Source: Phragmites australis (lineage: Eukaryota; Streptophyta; Magnoliopsida; Poales; Poaceae). From it: DNA of 64,000 nt. The notes under the pieces were generated by a model. That model did not search any database, was not told the DNA's origin, and saw only the letters and a program-made list of their open reading frames with translations. Positions 1-13,296 of this stretch are shown here, piece after piece. A program made the translations under genes and the position numbers. Location of the stretch: NCBI RefSeq assembly GCF_958298935.1, contig NC_084929.1, forward strand, positions 310,001 through 374,000, read 5' to 3'. How positions within the stretch are numbered: the first letter of the stretch is position 1; the number at the start of each line of letters is the position of its first letter.

Positions 1-246
1 GGTCAATCTGGTTAGAGCAAAGAATAAAAGAACTAACCCGTTATTAGGCTTGGGGCTGGCTCTATTCAGAGCTTCAATCGGGAAGGGCGGACGGGAAGCC
101 CTGCGCGGCTGAGGGCAGATGACTTCGATGCGAACCACTGGCTGTGCATTCATCTGGCAAAACCTTGACCTTCGGTCAGGCATTGGGTCTACCCTAGAGA
201 GCTGCTGCCCTCCTCCCGCGCTGAATCTCATCATGTAGTGCTCCAT
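1..246 (-). CDS. N-terminal exon of an unrecognised protein (partial)
   Basis: A minus-strand frame opens with ATG at 246 and stays open to the window edge. It begins [15 protein letters not shown] and contains the basic, proline-rich stretch [18 protein letters not shown] followed by [13 protein letters not shown] likely splice donor (GG|GTTAGT, minus strand) lies near position 38, so coding sequence may end there. An acceptor (tctttacag) sits 8 bases upstream of the ATG, at 255-257, implying an intron in the 5' leader whose first exon lies near 0.9-1.05 kb. I do not recognise the family, and no catalytic motif, signal peptide or membrane segment is visible in this short piece. The clean ORF, the acceptor and the promoter-like region upstream argue for a real gene; the remainder lies left of the window. 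Confidence 0.5.
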   Translation of the reverse strand, partial: MEHYMMRFSAGGGQQLSRVDPMPDRRSRFCQMNAQPVVRIEVICPQPRRASRPPFPIEALNRASPKPNNGLVLLFFALTRLT

Positions 247-1190
247 GTCTACTCCTGTAAAGACACAACCGTGGTTGAGCAAACAACAACAAAAGTAGCG
301 GTAGTTTCGGCAAGTGAAGTGGGAACCAAGCATGTAAATGAAATAAGAGCTAATCGACGGCGACACCAGGTGATGGAAAAATAATTTGACGTTGCTTTCA
401 CTTAATAATCATAGTGAGAGAGTTGGTGCACCAAACAAGAAGAAGACTTTGTTCAAAAATTGCACATGTTGGGGGGGTTTTCTATGAGCAGCAAGGGCGA
501 GATACTTGTTTCAATTTTAATATTTATAAGCAGATCTGCTGGTGCGAGTGATATGCACGAGCAAACGCAAACAATCTAACTTGAGATTCCGCAAGAAACA
601 AACAGATTTTGAAACAAAAAAGACTGTTGCGAATCCGCAAGCACCAAAACACTAACTCGATATGCCGGAACTTCTTCTACACTAAAACACTAACTAGCGC
701 CCACCCAGTAGCAGCAAACAAATCCTCCGCAAGGAACTGGACCGACGGATCGGAGAGATTTGAGAGCTCATCGAAGAAGAAGAAGAAGAAGAAGAAGAAG
801 AAGAAGAAGAAGAAGAAGAAGAAGAAGAAGAAGAAGAAGAAGAAGCAGAAGAAGAAGAAGAAGGGCAGATCTGGTGGATCCGGAGAGGCTCACCAGCAAG
901 GCACCCACAGATCCGCGCCCTTGACCGGCAGATCCACCGCTGCTCCACCTCGTCGTGCCGCGGCAAGCAGATCTCCGGCGAAGAAACCGAAACCCTAGGC
1001 CCGGCGACTTGCCCTCGCCACCGCTCCCCCGGCTTCCCTTTTTATCGGTCAACTTGGCCAAGCCCTTCAATGACACGCGGGGCCCACAAGTGCTGTGGTG
1101 GTGGCCCGCACGTCAGAAGAACCGTTTCCGTTCCGTTCATGGAATCCGTTCCCTCCCTCCGTCACAAATCTTATAAAAGAATGTAATAAA
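247..1190 (-). promoter_or_regulatory. Leader, first intron and promoter of the left-edge gene
   Basis: Read on the minus strand, about 900-1020 looks like a plant 5' leader: GC-rich, with a telo-box-like CTAGGGTTT (about 989-997) and a possible donor (GCTG|GTGAGC) near 893-900. A TTC-rich tract and AT-rich intron-like sequence then run to the acceptor at 255. Upstream, GTGGGCCCC (about 1079-1087) resembles a site II/TCP element and a TATAAG lies near 1172. All of this is inferred from composition and motifs. Confidence 0.35.
773..863. repeat. (GAA)n microsatellite, about 30 units
   Basis: Near-perfect GAA/AAG trinucleotide run with one GCA interruption near 846. On the minus strand it is a TTC tract inside the presumed leader or first intron of the left-edge gene. 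It creates poly-Lys, poly-Ser and poly-Leu reading frames that are not genes. Confidence 0.95.
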
Positions 1191-2559
1191 TGAAAAGAAA
1201 GAAAAGAATGTGATTTTTTCTATATATGTTTATTCCAAACCTCCCTCATGTTGTGTTTTCTATCGATCTGCAAATATCTACAGTACAGCTGCTCATATGC
1301 AACTTCAATTCTTGCAAGTTTTGATGAAAAACTTACCTGTTGTTGTAAGTAATATATCCTAGTATAAGCTAGCGACGGATACATATGTTCGTTTTGAGTT
1401 GTTAAAACTACACAAGTAGTGATATAAGTTTTGTATTTTCTGAATTATTGTATCGATCTAAAACTTAAAAAAATAAATTAAAGATTCACTTTCACCCAAT
1501 TAACTTAAGGAAAAATGAATTAAATGGTGATATAAAACTATCTATTGCGTACCCACTTACATCCCTATACACAGAGTCTATAGTGTATAATTTTACCGCC
1601 TGTTATACCTATTGTCTCTAGTCATATGCTTATCCTTTGTATTATCGTATGTTTGTGTGTCTATATAAACATAGATATTATGCTCAAGGAATAGCGAGTC
1701 ATAGTGTAAATGTGCGCTCTTGTTATGGAGTCATGTTTAGTCAAGCACTCAAAGCTACGGTACTATTATCCGATAACAATATGTTTTCTTTTTGACGGCT
1801 CTATTTCCAATACTCTTTATAGTTCTGATCTTGTATTCATCCCAATCTTATCATTTTCAGTTTTCAATGTTGATGCCGAGAAAATATATGGTTTATGAAA
1901 TGGATTTTTACATTTTTCCGATTGATTCTGACCGTCGTCCCCCTAAGCACAAAGATCGAAGCCCCATGCTTGCCCATGAGGCCATATAATGTCAGATTAT
2001 TGTCCCTCCATCTTTGTTTTTTATCACCTTTCTATTGAAGTTTTCCCCTGATCGAAACCGTAGCACCTTTCTGCACAAATCCATCTGGCCACACAATGAG
2101 CACAAGGGGTCCCAATGGCTGCACAGAAAGACAGGTCTGAAGATTGCCTTTTTCTCCTGCAATTTTCTTCTCTCATGAGTAAAAGATTTCTTCTCTCAGG
2201 GCGGTACCAATTGATTATTAGTCGGCAAGTTACAAAACAATTTAGATCACTACTTTAAAGATGTTAGCTTGAGGATACATAGAGTGCAAGAGGCATATAT
2301 TTTAGAAGGGTAAGTCACCTTCCAAGTGAGGTATTGTATTTGTCTCGGTTATTTTTTGGACAGTTAGATCTAACTTCTCCTTTTAACCTTATCACCCTGA
2401 TACCCGACACCGCCATCGCACCCTGACACCGCCAATGGCCACCTCCCACCAGCGAGGCCCGCCGGTGCTCCTCCTCCCTCCCCTAACGTGTCTCCCTCTT
2501 CTCCCGCTAGCGTAGCCCTTTCTTCTTTGATTCCAATGAGATTCTCTAAGGAACGGCGA
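1191..2559. other. AT-rich intergenic DNA, no gene seen
   Basis: Short frames here (62-65 codons) lack codon structure or recognisable motifs. No tRNA, no intact transposon ends and no microsatellite of note. The last 200 bases turn CT-rich. Confidence 0.6.
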
Positions 2560-5400
2560 TGATCTAAGAATGGGTGAATTATGGATTATAAAACCAATCG
2601 GCTCAAAATTAACAAAATAAACCTAAATTAATTTCTATTTCAATGTACTCTAAGTTCATCTAGTGTGGCTATTCTAATGCAATAAAGTTTTGTACCCTGG
2701 ATTTTAGGCAATTCTATGAAAAGTAAATGCGAAATTTAAATAGTGCAATATATAAGTGCATAATGTAAATAAGTTAGAGAGCACAAACTCGTCACGGTGA
2801 CTTTTCTCATGGTATTGGTAAGTTGCCTCTTACCACTAGTCCACGTTGGAGCCCCTTGCAAGAGTTAAACTCCCTGGTCGGATAACTCTGTTGCTCTTGC
2901 CGTTAGAGCTTTGTAGGATCAAGAAGGTCGACTACAGGGGTTGAATAGGTGGTTCTAAAAATTCTAGCAAGATATAACCGATAAAGAAGTGAAATTGAAA
3001 ATAATCGATTACAATACATATGAACCCCCAAAATCTATATCTTAATGAAAGTGATCAATTCTATATCTATGTCAAAATTTGTAACCTAAGGTAACATATA
3101 AACAATTATAATTTTAGAAATGTAAATTGCTCAAAGTAAATAAGCTTAAGTAGGCAAATCACAAAGGAGATATCAGATTTTTTACCATGGTCTCGGAGAC
3201 TTACCGATCTCCCCTAATCCACGTTGAGGTGGGTTCAAGCCTTTAACCGCTTCTCTATCAAGTATGTAATTCTCACCACGAGCAATTTGATCTTGAGACG
3301 AATTAATCCAATAAATCACTCACTACCTTGATTCCACTAGTTGTACTTTACCACTCCGTCAAGACGTATACAAAGCCTCTCACAATCACGCTGGGCCTTC
3401 TCACAAGCTTTATTGAAAAGATCACCGGATTACAACGCCACTACACCGTCTAGTTGTTGGCAAACACCAAGAGTAACAAACCAAGACAAACTCGACTCTC
3501 ACCAGGTGCATAAAGCTCAATCACTAATACAAAAGCACTTGATTATTTCCTCACAATCCTCTCTATATGCAAGATATGCACAAATATGTGAGAAGGACTT
3601 TACAATAGTTCAAGGATGCTCAATAAGGGCAGCAGCACTAGCCCAAGCCACTGGACACGGGGTATTTATAGGTCACAACTCAAAATGTAGCCGTTACCAA
3701 AAGTCTGACTTCTCTGCGTATCTGGTGATCAGACCACAGTTCACTGACGGTCAAACCGCCACTAGACCAACGACTCTAAAACTAGTCGTTATAGCCTTTT
3801 CACCTTTTTCAGTAGTCAGACCGACCCTCTTAGCAATTAGACCGCCACTCTTTTACCAGCACATCTGACACTTAAAGAAACGATAATAACTTTCTAACCC
3901 GATATTCAATTTATATGATCTTAGACTCTATGAAAAGTTTATTTAGAGGGCTACCCATCCCAACTGATTGCTTGATCTCAAACATATTGGATCAAACCTA
4001 AAACATAATACAAAGATCCACCACAATGAAAACTATATGAACCTTAAACTTTTGCAAAATAATTTTGCAACTTAAAGATTCCATGTGACCAAGAGTTAAA
4101 GTATTCACTATGAAAACTTGTAAAACACCTCTGCAAACTTAGCAGCATGCCATACGGAGTAGAAACATGAAGTTGAGCTATTTACAAAACCCATTTGTAA
4201 ACTATAACATCCTACCAAAGAGAGTATGTACATATAAGATTGAGCTTACCAACACATGGTAAAACTCAAGCAATCGTCAAAACCCTTCTTAATAGTACAT
4301 CATTTATCATATCAATCTGGTCATTTCTCTCCGCTAATCACCATTGACAGACAAAAGAAAATACACTACATTTTATACCTTTACCTTTACCTAGGCATCC
4401 CGCCAGACTTGATGAACACATCATCCGAGTCCCGATGTTTTTTTTAGGCTTATCATCAACTCTTTACTTGAGCTTGATGATGATGTTCATCCTCGTTTGC
4501 TATCTCGATCCTCTCTTGATCAAGCTTGATGAAGTCACTTGATTGCTTACATACACAAAGCATTAAAGATTTGTCTTTTCGTACCATCTTCATCCGGTTC
4601 ATCACCAAGGTATAAACTGCAAATATCAAGTACACAAGTTGTTCACTAACCCTGTCTGGATCTCGCTCTTCTAACTTAGCACATTGAATATCTCAATTCA
4701 ATATTTGTCTTCATACGGAACCTAACCCTAACTTACTCTTAAACAAATAGCACATGAGTTAGTCCATAAAACTCAATTGATAATTCTATACATTTAGTTA
4801 CTTATATCCACAAGTAACTTTGATCTTCATGCTTACTGTTAATATTCTTAAGAACATCCTCAAACTTCGAGGTCTCTTCCTCTCTACCTTCTTATCCTTC
4901 TTCACATGAGCATCACTTAGAGCTCAATGACCTCAATGCATATCTTCTGATCTCATGTTATTCCTCAACGAATCTATCTACTATGAAATATCCTACAAAT
5001 AATTCTCAATATAATTACTAGCCTATAGGTATTATCATAATTTACCCGAGCATTACCTAAAGCTTATTCATCTTGATGTATTTTTCCTGATCATATAACA
5101 TTCCTCAATAAATCCATACTCAATCCTCCATACATTACTTATGAAAATAACATACTAACAATTCTCAATATAATTATTAATCCATATATATTATTATTAA
5201 TTATTAAAACCACACTTAAATGTTAGATATACATTCAAGGTCCCCACAGACCAATGTGTCCACTCAGATCCTCACAGTTGTCTTCATTATGACAGCGCTT
5301 CACCACTCTAGCACAAATCACTTCTCTCGCTTACAACGCTTATAACTACTCTCCAAACTTCATTAGAGTATCTCATAAAACTCATTGCTACCAAGCTATC
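2560..5400. mobile_element. Degenerate interspersed-repeat DNA, probably transposon-derived
   Basis: Non-coding sequence with phrases typical of high-copy grass repeats: paired 'accactagtccacgtt' (about 2834) and 'cctaatccacgttga' (about 3213) motifs, a 'ttgaataggtggttc' segment near 2940, and clusters of 'tcagaccg' and 'agaccgcc' words at 3730-3850. A 175-codon frame at 3341-3868 has no recognisable protein signature. I could not define terminal repeats or a target-site duplication, so class and limits are uncertain. The call rests on style of sequence only. Confidence 0.35.
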
Positions 5401-6472
5401 TAGGTGTAGAAAAAAATACCAAGAGTAAATACAAAGTATGGCAAAGTGACAAGGAAGTCTCGAACCTTGAGATGTAGCACTCACTCGGAAAGCTGCAATC
5501 TATTGGTTTGGAATCCTTCCAACATGTTTCTTTCTTTCCTTTTCTTTTGTTTTCCCATGAAAAGGAAGTAGGAAAGGAATTATGGTTGGATTGTATTAAT
5601 ATAGGCTGGCTACTATATATATATATATATTATTAGTTGTAGTAATTATCAGTTGACTAATGGACAGAAAGACGAAGTTATACGATTGACTATAGTACTA
5701 TATTGCAAGAAGCATCACAAAAGTTGGAGAGGCATGGTGGAATATAATAGGTTCAAATGTAAAAGGAAGGAAAATTAAAGGTAGCGACTTTATTCTTATT
5801 CCACCATTATCAATATCTGTAGCAATAGGGATCGAAATACTTTGTCTAATATCCGACAGCAGCTGCTCTCTCAGATAAAGCTATGGATAGACATGAGGCA
5901 CAACAATTTTGGTTCGATCCGAGCATGATATGGTATGACCTGGCTAAATCGGCATAACATAAGTCGATAAAATTAGGCTAGTTACAGTAAGTACGGTAGA
6001 ATTTTTTTCTAATCAAGACAACCAATTAATAAAGTTTTTAAATCTATTTTTATATTTTTCTTGATTCTTTTTATTTTAAAGATTTTTTTCAAAACGGGTG
6101 GTGCTAAGCCTACCGTGCCTAATCGGCTCAACATGGGCTCACAAGTCTTGTCGTGATGTGCCCGTGCCAAGCCGGTTCGTCAGGCCCACTTGACTAGCTC
6201 TGCTCTCATAGTCGTCCAGTCATTTCAGAATTAGAAAGCAGGGAGGGGAGGGGCAAAGCGGTCATTCCAACCTCATCATCTTGTTCATTTCAGCCAGCGT
6301 ACAACCACTGAGACTGAGCGCAGGGACCCACCTTACAATGTAAGCGAAAACCTCCGATGGAATCCAAGGAGCGGGAGGAATTGGCGGCAAACCAAACCCT
6401 CTCGCTCTCCTCCTCCTCCTCCTCCTTTCATCCGCTCCCTCCCTCACAAAACGGAAACCCTAGCAGCACACC
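5401..6472 (+). promoter_or_regulatory. Intergenic DNA and upstream region of the ORTHRUS gene
   Basis: 5401-6200 is AT-rich with a short (TA)n run near 5612-5630 and no gene. The last 230 bases become GC/CT-rich, with a CTC-rich stretch (6405-6425) and a telo-box AAACCCTAG at 6455-6463, ten bases before the ATG. This combination is common in leaders of growth-related plant genes. No clear TATA box. Confidence 0.5.
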
Positions 6473-9400
6473 ATGCCCGACCTCCCCTGTGACGGCGATG
6501 GCGTCTGCATGGTATGCCGTGCCGCCGCGCCGCCCGAGGTTGACCTCCTCCGATGCTCCACCTGTGCCACCCCATGGCACTCCCCCTGCCTCTCCAAGCC
6601 CCCCGCCCTCTCCCACGCCGCCCAGTGGAACTGCCCCGACTGCTCTGGCGATGCTGCCCCCGCGCTCGTCCCTGCCCCCGGAGGCCGCCTCGTCGCCGCC
6701 ATCCGCGCCATCGAAGCCGATAATACCCTCTCCGACCAGGACAAGGCGCGACGCCGCCAGGCGCTCCTTGCCGGCGAGGCCCCCGCCGCCGCCGACGACG
6801 ACGCAGCGGACGATGTCCTCGAGATGGTCGGCAAAAACTTCAGCTGCGTCTTCTGCATCAAGCTGCCCGACCGCCCCGTCACAGTGAGTTCCTCCACTCC
6901 TCTCGATTTCTTCTTCCATTCCGCCTGCTTCCCATCTTTTCCACCCACGGATCTGCCCGCGCTACTCTTGTCTAATGACCACTGCAGCATAAGCATACGC
7001 ACGGCTAGACGGACCACACACACCATTAGATTCCTCACATGGGTGCTCATTACCTATCAATCCGATAATCTTCTGCATTTCGTCTACTGTTGCGCAAACA
7101 TCTCTTCGCCTCCTACTTCTACCGATTCTTGTTGCACCTCCAGATTTTCTACTCAGGGATCATCGTATTTATGCTCATTTTGTTTGGTATTTGCTATATG
7201 ATCTGTTCCGCATTGCATCACCTGGTATTGTTCCACGTTGCTACGTTTCTGCGCATAATTCTTTGCCTTGGACGCTAGAGATACTGTCAGTGGTTTTAAT
7301 CCGGTATTGCTTCAATGAAATGCCATGATTTTTAATAAACACTACCTCAATTTCATTTTTCCATATTACCATGCATTTTTTGTATGCTGGCTGGGGTCCA
7401 GTCTTGTTCTTCCCTCCAGCTTCTAATTCTTTAAATTTTGTATTTACAACAGAAAAAGAAGCTACATTGCGGTGGAGTGGTTTTATTAGTTGGCTACATT
7501 GCCACCTTTGTAGTATGCATGTAATTCGTAAATGACCGCCGCCATTTCTCCTCAAAAACCGTTATATATTTGAATTTGAAGACTCAATTTGTTCTTAATG
7601 TTGTCCGTTGCAAACATGAAGTTTCTATAAATACAGTGATGCTACTTTGGGGGGATATGTACTGATGTCATCCTTAGACATTTTCGATACCATAGGTTAT
7701 GAACTAACGACATGTTTTGGTAGTCTCTAACACGATGCCCTTGGCCCACCTTATAAATGTGCTCTAAAACTGTTTTCTTTCTGTTATATATATATGTCGC
7801 ATTAGAGTTCCATAATTGTGCTTTGAGTGCTTGATGACAGTGACTGAAGGAAATATTGGCAGTTTGGCGCCACACTGCTCATTATGACCTTGTAGGCTTG
7901 CCTATATTATTCTGTTCATTGTGCGCATGTACAGACATTTCCAACAGTATGCTGCGAGTTGCACCGAGTCAGACCCCATTAGAGTCTAACTTTTTAGTTG
8001 CAATGTAGTTTAAAAGTTGAATTCAGTGGTTCATTGGCAAATTGAGCTAATATGATGGAGCTTTGCTGAAGGTTTTTTCGATAAAGGAAGTTTTTATTGA
8101 TCTCAGACTATTACATCAAGCTGATACAATCGCACTGAAAACACTCCCGGCCTTTGCATAGTCAAGATGCACACAACCAAAAACAGAAAAGAGGAAACAT
8201 AATTTTTTTTAGCATAGGTGTAAACAGGAGATGCTAAGGCGCTCTGATCCTCCGACTAGGCCGCCACCCATACATCTGGGTAAAACACTCCCTGGCCACC
8301 CTCTCCAAATGCTGACACGGCGCCGTAACCGTATCCCGAGAGTCCGGTTTCTGTAATATAGTCTAGGTATAGAGCCAGTGAGTACAAAGGTAGATAACCT
8401 GCAAAGTAGATAAAATATTTTTTTTTATCAAACATCATATCATTCTTGCATAACCAAAGCGACCAGCAAATAACCGCTGCCCCCAACAGGACTTTCGGTT
8501 TCAAGTCCTTCCTAATACCACGTAACCAAGTACTGAATATATGTGATACACTACGAGGTCGGAAGAGTCCTGAAGCCGCTTGTATGATAGACCACACAGC
8601 GCGGGCAAGACGGTATTCAAAGAAAAGATGTTTAATTGTCTCTTCTTGGTGACAAAAACAACAGTTCTTACTCCCTTGTCAATTGCGCTTTGCCAGATTG
8701 TCCTTTGTCAGGACTACACCGTGGCGTAAGTTTCAAGAGAAGATTCTGACTTTAAGAGGCACCTTCAGTTTCTAAAGGCGTTTATTTAGATTGGGAACAT
8801 CACTATACACTAAGTCAAGATAGTGAGATTTCATCGTGAACTGCCCATTCAGAGTTAAGTTCCAACGGAACTCATCTTGCTCTTGAGTAAGGACAATATT
8901 AGCGATTCGAGGAAGTAAATCATTCCACGCTATTAATTTTGTCATGTTTATTCTTCTATTTGGCTGTAACTTGTAAATTTAGTTATGGAGTAACTATTGT
9001 TGGTTGGTTGCAACGCTATGCACTGCACACTTGATGCCATGTTTTTATCCTTTGGGAGTTATTTGATCTTTGTTCTATATGTATTCTTTGTATATTTTAC
9101 TTTGGGTAAACATAGTATCCCTGCTATGTTTTATGTACCTTCAATTCAATATTTGTTTGGTGCCATTTCTAATTACTATATACTTTTGTCTTTACAGACA
9201 CCCTGTGGCCATAACTTCTGCTTGAAATGCTTCCAAAAGTGGATTCAGAATGGAAAAAGGACATGTGGGAAATGTCGGGCACAGATCCCTGCCAAAATGG
9301 CTCAGCAGCCAAGAATTAACTCTGCACTAGTTGAAGCTATACGGATGGCCAAGATTTCAAAGAATGCTAACTCAGCCGGCTCAGCAGCTCTGTATCATTA

Positions 9401-12075
9401 TATACGGAACGATGATAGACCTGACAAGGCATTTACATCCGTGAGAGCTAAGAAAGCTGGAAAAGCGAATGCTTCGAGTGGCCAGATCTTTGTGACTATT
9501 GCGCCTGATCATTTTGGCCCCATTCTTGCAGAAAATGATCCCAAAAGGAATATTGGTGTTCGAGTAGGGGAAACATGGGAAGACCGACTTGAATGCAGGC
9601 AATGGGGTGCTCATTTTCCTCATGTAGCTGGTATTGCTGGCCAGTCCACATATGGGGCTCAGTCAGTAGCGCTCTCGGGAGGGTATGAAGATGATGAAGA
9701 CCACGGGGAGTGGTTTCTTTATACTGGAAGGTTCATGATTCTAACAACTTGCTATTCTTCTCTTTTTTCCCTATATGATCTCATATTTGACCTTATTGAA
9801 ATATATGTAAGATTATACCTGAAAAGTATATGCAAAATAATATCTACTGATGCAGTGGTGGGAGAGATCTAAGCGGGAACAAGCGAACAAACAAGGAGCA
9901 ATCCTCTGATCAGAAATTTGAGAAGCTGAATGCTGCTTTGCGTATTAGTTGCTTGAGGGGTTACCCTGTCAGGGTTGTGCGGTATGTTCTTTTTGCCACG
10001 CTTATACTTGAAACCAAGTATGGTTTGCCCCTAAAAAAAGATTAGATGATGTTGTAGTCTTTTGCTGCTTTATTTGTTTACATATCATTGCTTTCTTGAC
10101 ATGGAGACAGGAGATATGATTATAGGGCCATACTGTCGCTTTACAATTTGAATGATGCTCCTTCTGTTATTGTCTTTCCTCTATCCATTTCTCAGTGTTA
10201 TGAACTGTTCATCTATTGAGGCCATTTTCTATTCTGACAATCTGTAGTACTTCATATCCTCTTGTCTTTGAACTTGTCTCACTACATTCTCTTAATAGGT
10301 CCCACAAAGAGAAGCGTTCTTCATATGCTCCTGAATCTGGTGTGAGGTATGATGGAATTTACAGAATTGAGAAATGCTGGAGGAAGATTGGTATTCAGGT
10401 AATTTCATTCTCTCGTATGCAGATTGCAGATGTAGCTCCATACTTCTGTACCTTGCAGCTGCTTATCAGCTGACAGATTAAATAAATTTATTGAAAAGTA
10501 TTAAATGCACTCCTGCCTTTTGCCATAGGGTACGTTCAAAGTCTGCAGGTATCTCTTTGTACGCTGTGACAATGAACCAGCCCCCTGGACCAGGTTTGAC
10601 AAACTACGTACCTTTTATCTTGTGACTATTAGAATATACTCGATTTTAAGCGAAAAACGGCATTGTTCCTGCTGACACCATATGCTTTGGTTTTCAGTGA
10701 TGATCATGGTGACCGTCCGAGGCCATTGCCCAAGATTAAGGAGCTACAAGGTGCAACTGATATAACTGAGAGGAAAGGACGTCCTTCATGGGACTACGAT
10801 GTATGTACATCTGTTTCTTCTTCTTGCAGTATTACTGAACTATGTTTTGACTAGTTTATATTCATTGTTATAGGAGAAAGACGGTTGGAAATGGATGGTG
10901 CCTCCGCCAATCAGCAGGAAGCCTATTCTCACTGGGGATTCTGAGACTGACAAGCAAGTACGGAGAGTAGCAAGGCGTGCTCATATGTCCGTGGCTGAAA
11001 GACTGCTGAAAGGTTTTTTTTTTCTTCTGTTCTATTTATTTTGCGTGCGTTTTGCAACAATGTGTTTGTAGCATGACAAAATTGAAGGTACCACGAGCAT
11101 TCTCTCAGAACTTTTTTCTGTTGTCTGGTCCTGCAGAGTTTGGTTGTTCTATCTGCCGGAAAGTTATTAAAGAACCACTTACTACTCCCTGTGCTCATAA
11201 CTTTTGCAAGACTTGTTTGCTTGATGCATATGATAGCCAGTCCTCTATGAGAGAAAGAAGCCGTGGTGGTCGGACTCTAAGGGCTCAGAAGATTGTGAAG
11301 AAGTGCCCTTCCTGCCCAACTGACATCTGTGACTTCCTAGAGAATCCACAGGTACGGTTAAATATAAATTTGTTGAAGCGTGCTGGAGCTTGTAGAGTTT
11401 CTCACATGTTTGGTGATATTTTTCTTTCAGATAAACCGAGAAATGATGGATCTAATTGAGTCTTTGCAACGGAAGGCTGTTGAAGAAGGTGACACCAAGG
11501 TGGCTTCAGATGGTAGTAATGAAGCTGAGGAATGTGGTGATGGTGACTCGGAGGAAAATGATGGTGCTTTGGCAAAGGAAGACGATGACAGCAGCTTGAA
11601 TGAGGAAGAGCAAGATAGTGCTGAGGATAAGAAGACGGAGTGCCCCAATGTTGATTCAAATGTTAATATTGATAGTTCTGTCAAAATTGTGGTTGAAGTC
11701 AAGGAAGCTGGAAAAGATGATAAGAAGATCAAGACGAGTGCAGCTGAACTGGTGGCTGTGTTAGTTGAAGAAGACGTTGTGAAACAGATCAAGAAGGATT
11801 CAAAGGAGGTTGAAAAGAAAGAAAATGAGAAGCGCAAGGGTGACACTGAGATTGTCACAAATGCTGCTAAAAGGATGAAGGCCAGTGCTGCCGTGGAAGA
11901 GATTGCTGTGTGCGGCACTCCTGTCAAACAGAACAGGAAGAGTGGTGAGGCGGATGGTAGTCCTGCTGTGAGCAGCGGTCGCAGGGTGACTCGGAGCAGC
12001 GCGAATGCTTGTGAAGCTGATGATAGCCCTGCTAGAAGGACCAGAAGCCGTGCCAGGGCTGATGGCGGTTGCTGA
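6473..12075 (+). CDS. ORTHRUS/VIM-type E3 ubiquitin ligase (PHD-RING-SRA-RING), UHRF1-like
   Basis: Nine exons join in frame to 778 codons: 6473-6883, 9198-9730, 9856-9981, 10299-10398, 10529-10593, 10698-10800, 10874-11012, 11137-11351, 11431-12075. Domains: PHD finger (residues 12-57; CMVC..CSTC..WH..C..CPDC); first RING from residue 125 (CVFC, then CGHNFCLKC), split by intron 1; SRA domain in exons 2-6 with the YDG signature GVRYDGIYRIEKCW; second RING from about residue 494 (CSICRKV..CAHNFCKTC..CPSC); and an acidic, lysine-rich tail. Plant VIM/ORTH proteins bind hemimethylated cytosine through the SRA domain, ubiquitinate histones and keep CG methylation in the nucleus. Length is somewhat above Arabidopsis VIM1 (about 645 aa, from memory), mostly from the tail. 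All metal ligands I checked are present, so it looks functional. The ATG matches the usual short lead before the PHD finger. Confidence 0.93.
8072..8935 (-). mobile_element. 5'-truncated LINE 3' end in ORTHRUS intron 1
   Basis: On the minus strand, 8256-8597 encodes the C-terminal tail of a plant non-LTR retrotransposon reverse-transcriptase protein (WLRGIRKDLKPK..ICWSLWLCKNDMMFDKK), the zinc-binding RVT region. The element ends at about 8072 with the typical AATAAAAACTTCC..ATCGAAAAAA tail. The left limit near 8935 is approximate. It lies antisense to the host gene. A relative occurs at 49905-50575. Confidence 0.75.
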
Positions 12076-12700
12076 AGGTGGTAGAAAGAGGCGGCGGAGG
12101 AGCGCAGGATGCTGATGGCGCGGAAGCAGAAGCCACATCTTGTTGAAGGCTCCACTTTTTAGGGGAAGTTTGCTTTCTTTTGGGTGATTTGTGTACCCTA
12201 CTCTTGCGGGATGTAAGGGGGAACTGGATTGCGTGCACTTCAGGAAACCGATTAGGGATGCCTGGATGTTCGGTTGTTTATCGGAGACGTTTAAACTATT
12301 TAAGTTACCAGCTCCATTGGATGAACAATCGCTGTCTCCAATTGGAATATATATGCCTATGACTATGCTCTCTCTTTGCGCGTGTATTCTGTTTGTTTGT
12401 TTTTTTTGTAGGGTTTAGGAAATGGTGATGAATGTGTCCTTGAGCATGCATGCATCCTTCCATTTCACCATCTCAACAAGTAATGGCCCCAAGTTTGTTT
12501 CGGCCCTGATACATTGTAGTCTGTTTCTTGACTTGCAAAGGTAAGAGAATTATTTTTAGATATTTTAAGTTCGTCTGTTCTGGACTTGGTTGAGACTTCG
12601 GGATTCAGGGTAAGGTTTGCTGATGAACAGTGGCAGGCAAGCAGCATTCTTCTGATGCTCCTATAGGGTTGCGGATTTGTTACCAGTACACTGAAAGGGT

Positions 12701-12732
<32 letters not shown>

Positions 12733-13296
12733 ATACAGACACATGGTGAGGTTTTTGCAGATTCGCAGAATCCAGACTGCAGAAACCGCAGGAAGGAGGA
12801 TAAAAGCACAAGGTAAGCGATGCATCGAAAACTTGGTAGCATCCCATGGACCATGATCATCAGCACAAGTCTTTACACAGAGTAAGCATGGAAGCAAGAT
12901 AAGTTAGCATAGCAATATGAGAACAATTCAAGTCGATTAGCATTTAGCAATCCTGATGAATTCAACTGTACAAGTTCCATTTCACCCAAAACACAGCACC
13001 TCTCTCTCTACTCTTCACCTGCTTGCTCTTCTCCGTACTTGTAGCCGTCGATTAATAAGTTTGAAACTGAGGGTCTCGCATAATTTAGGGTGAATCTTCA
13101 GCAGCCTCATGCAGGGCAGAGTTCATTGCATCCACAAGTTACAACATTGCTGATGAGGAAAAAAAAAAAAGCAAAACTGTGAATAATTTATTACAGGTTC
13201 TTCAGCCTCCATTTAGTGAGTAAATACTGGTTAGGCTTGCTCCAAGCTGTCCTCGGTCCGGAGCCAAATCGAGTTGGCTCGGATGCTTGTGTTTTC
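12076..13296. other. 3' untranslated regions of two convergent genes
   Basis: ORTHRUS (+) ends at 12075 and the MEI2-like gene (-) ends at 13297, so this 1.2-kb gap holds both 3' ends. Candidate 3' end of ORTHRUS lies near 12340-12420 (T-rich). 13070-13296 is the probable 3' UTR of the MEI2-like gene. Nothing else coding is visible. Confidence 0.6.
12701..12730. repeat. (AG)n microsatellite
   Basis: About 14 perfect AG units in the convergent intergenic region. Confidence 0.95.

Noticed and set aside
609..998. Poly-Lys, poly-Ser and poly-Leu frames
   Set aside because: Products of the (GAA)n microsatellite in all three phases.
3341..3868. 175-codon plus-strand frame
   Set aside because: Lies in repeat-derived sequence; no motif, and cut up by the composition of the repeat family.
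11427..12155. 242-codon minus-strand frame
   Set aside because: Antisense of the last, acidic/lysine-rich exon of the ORTHRUS gene.
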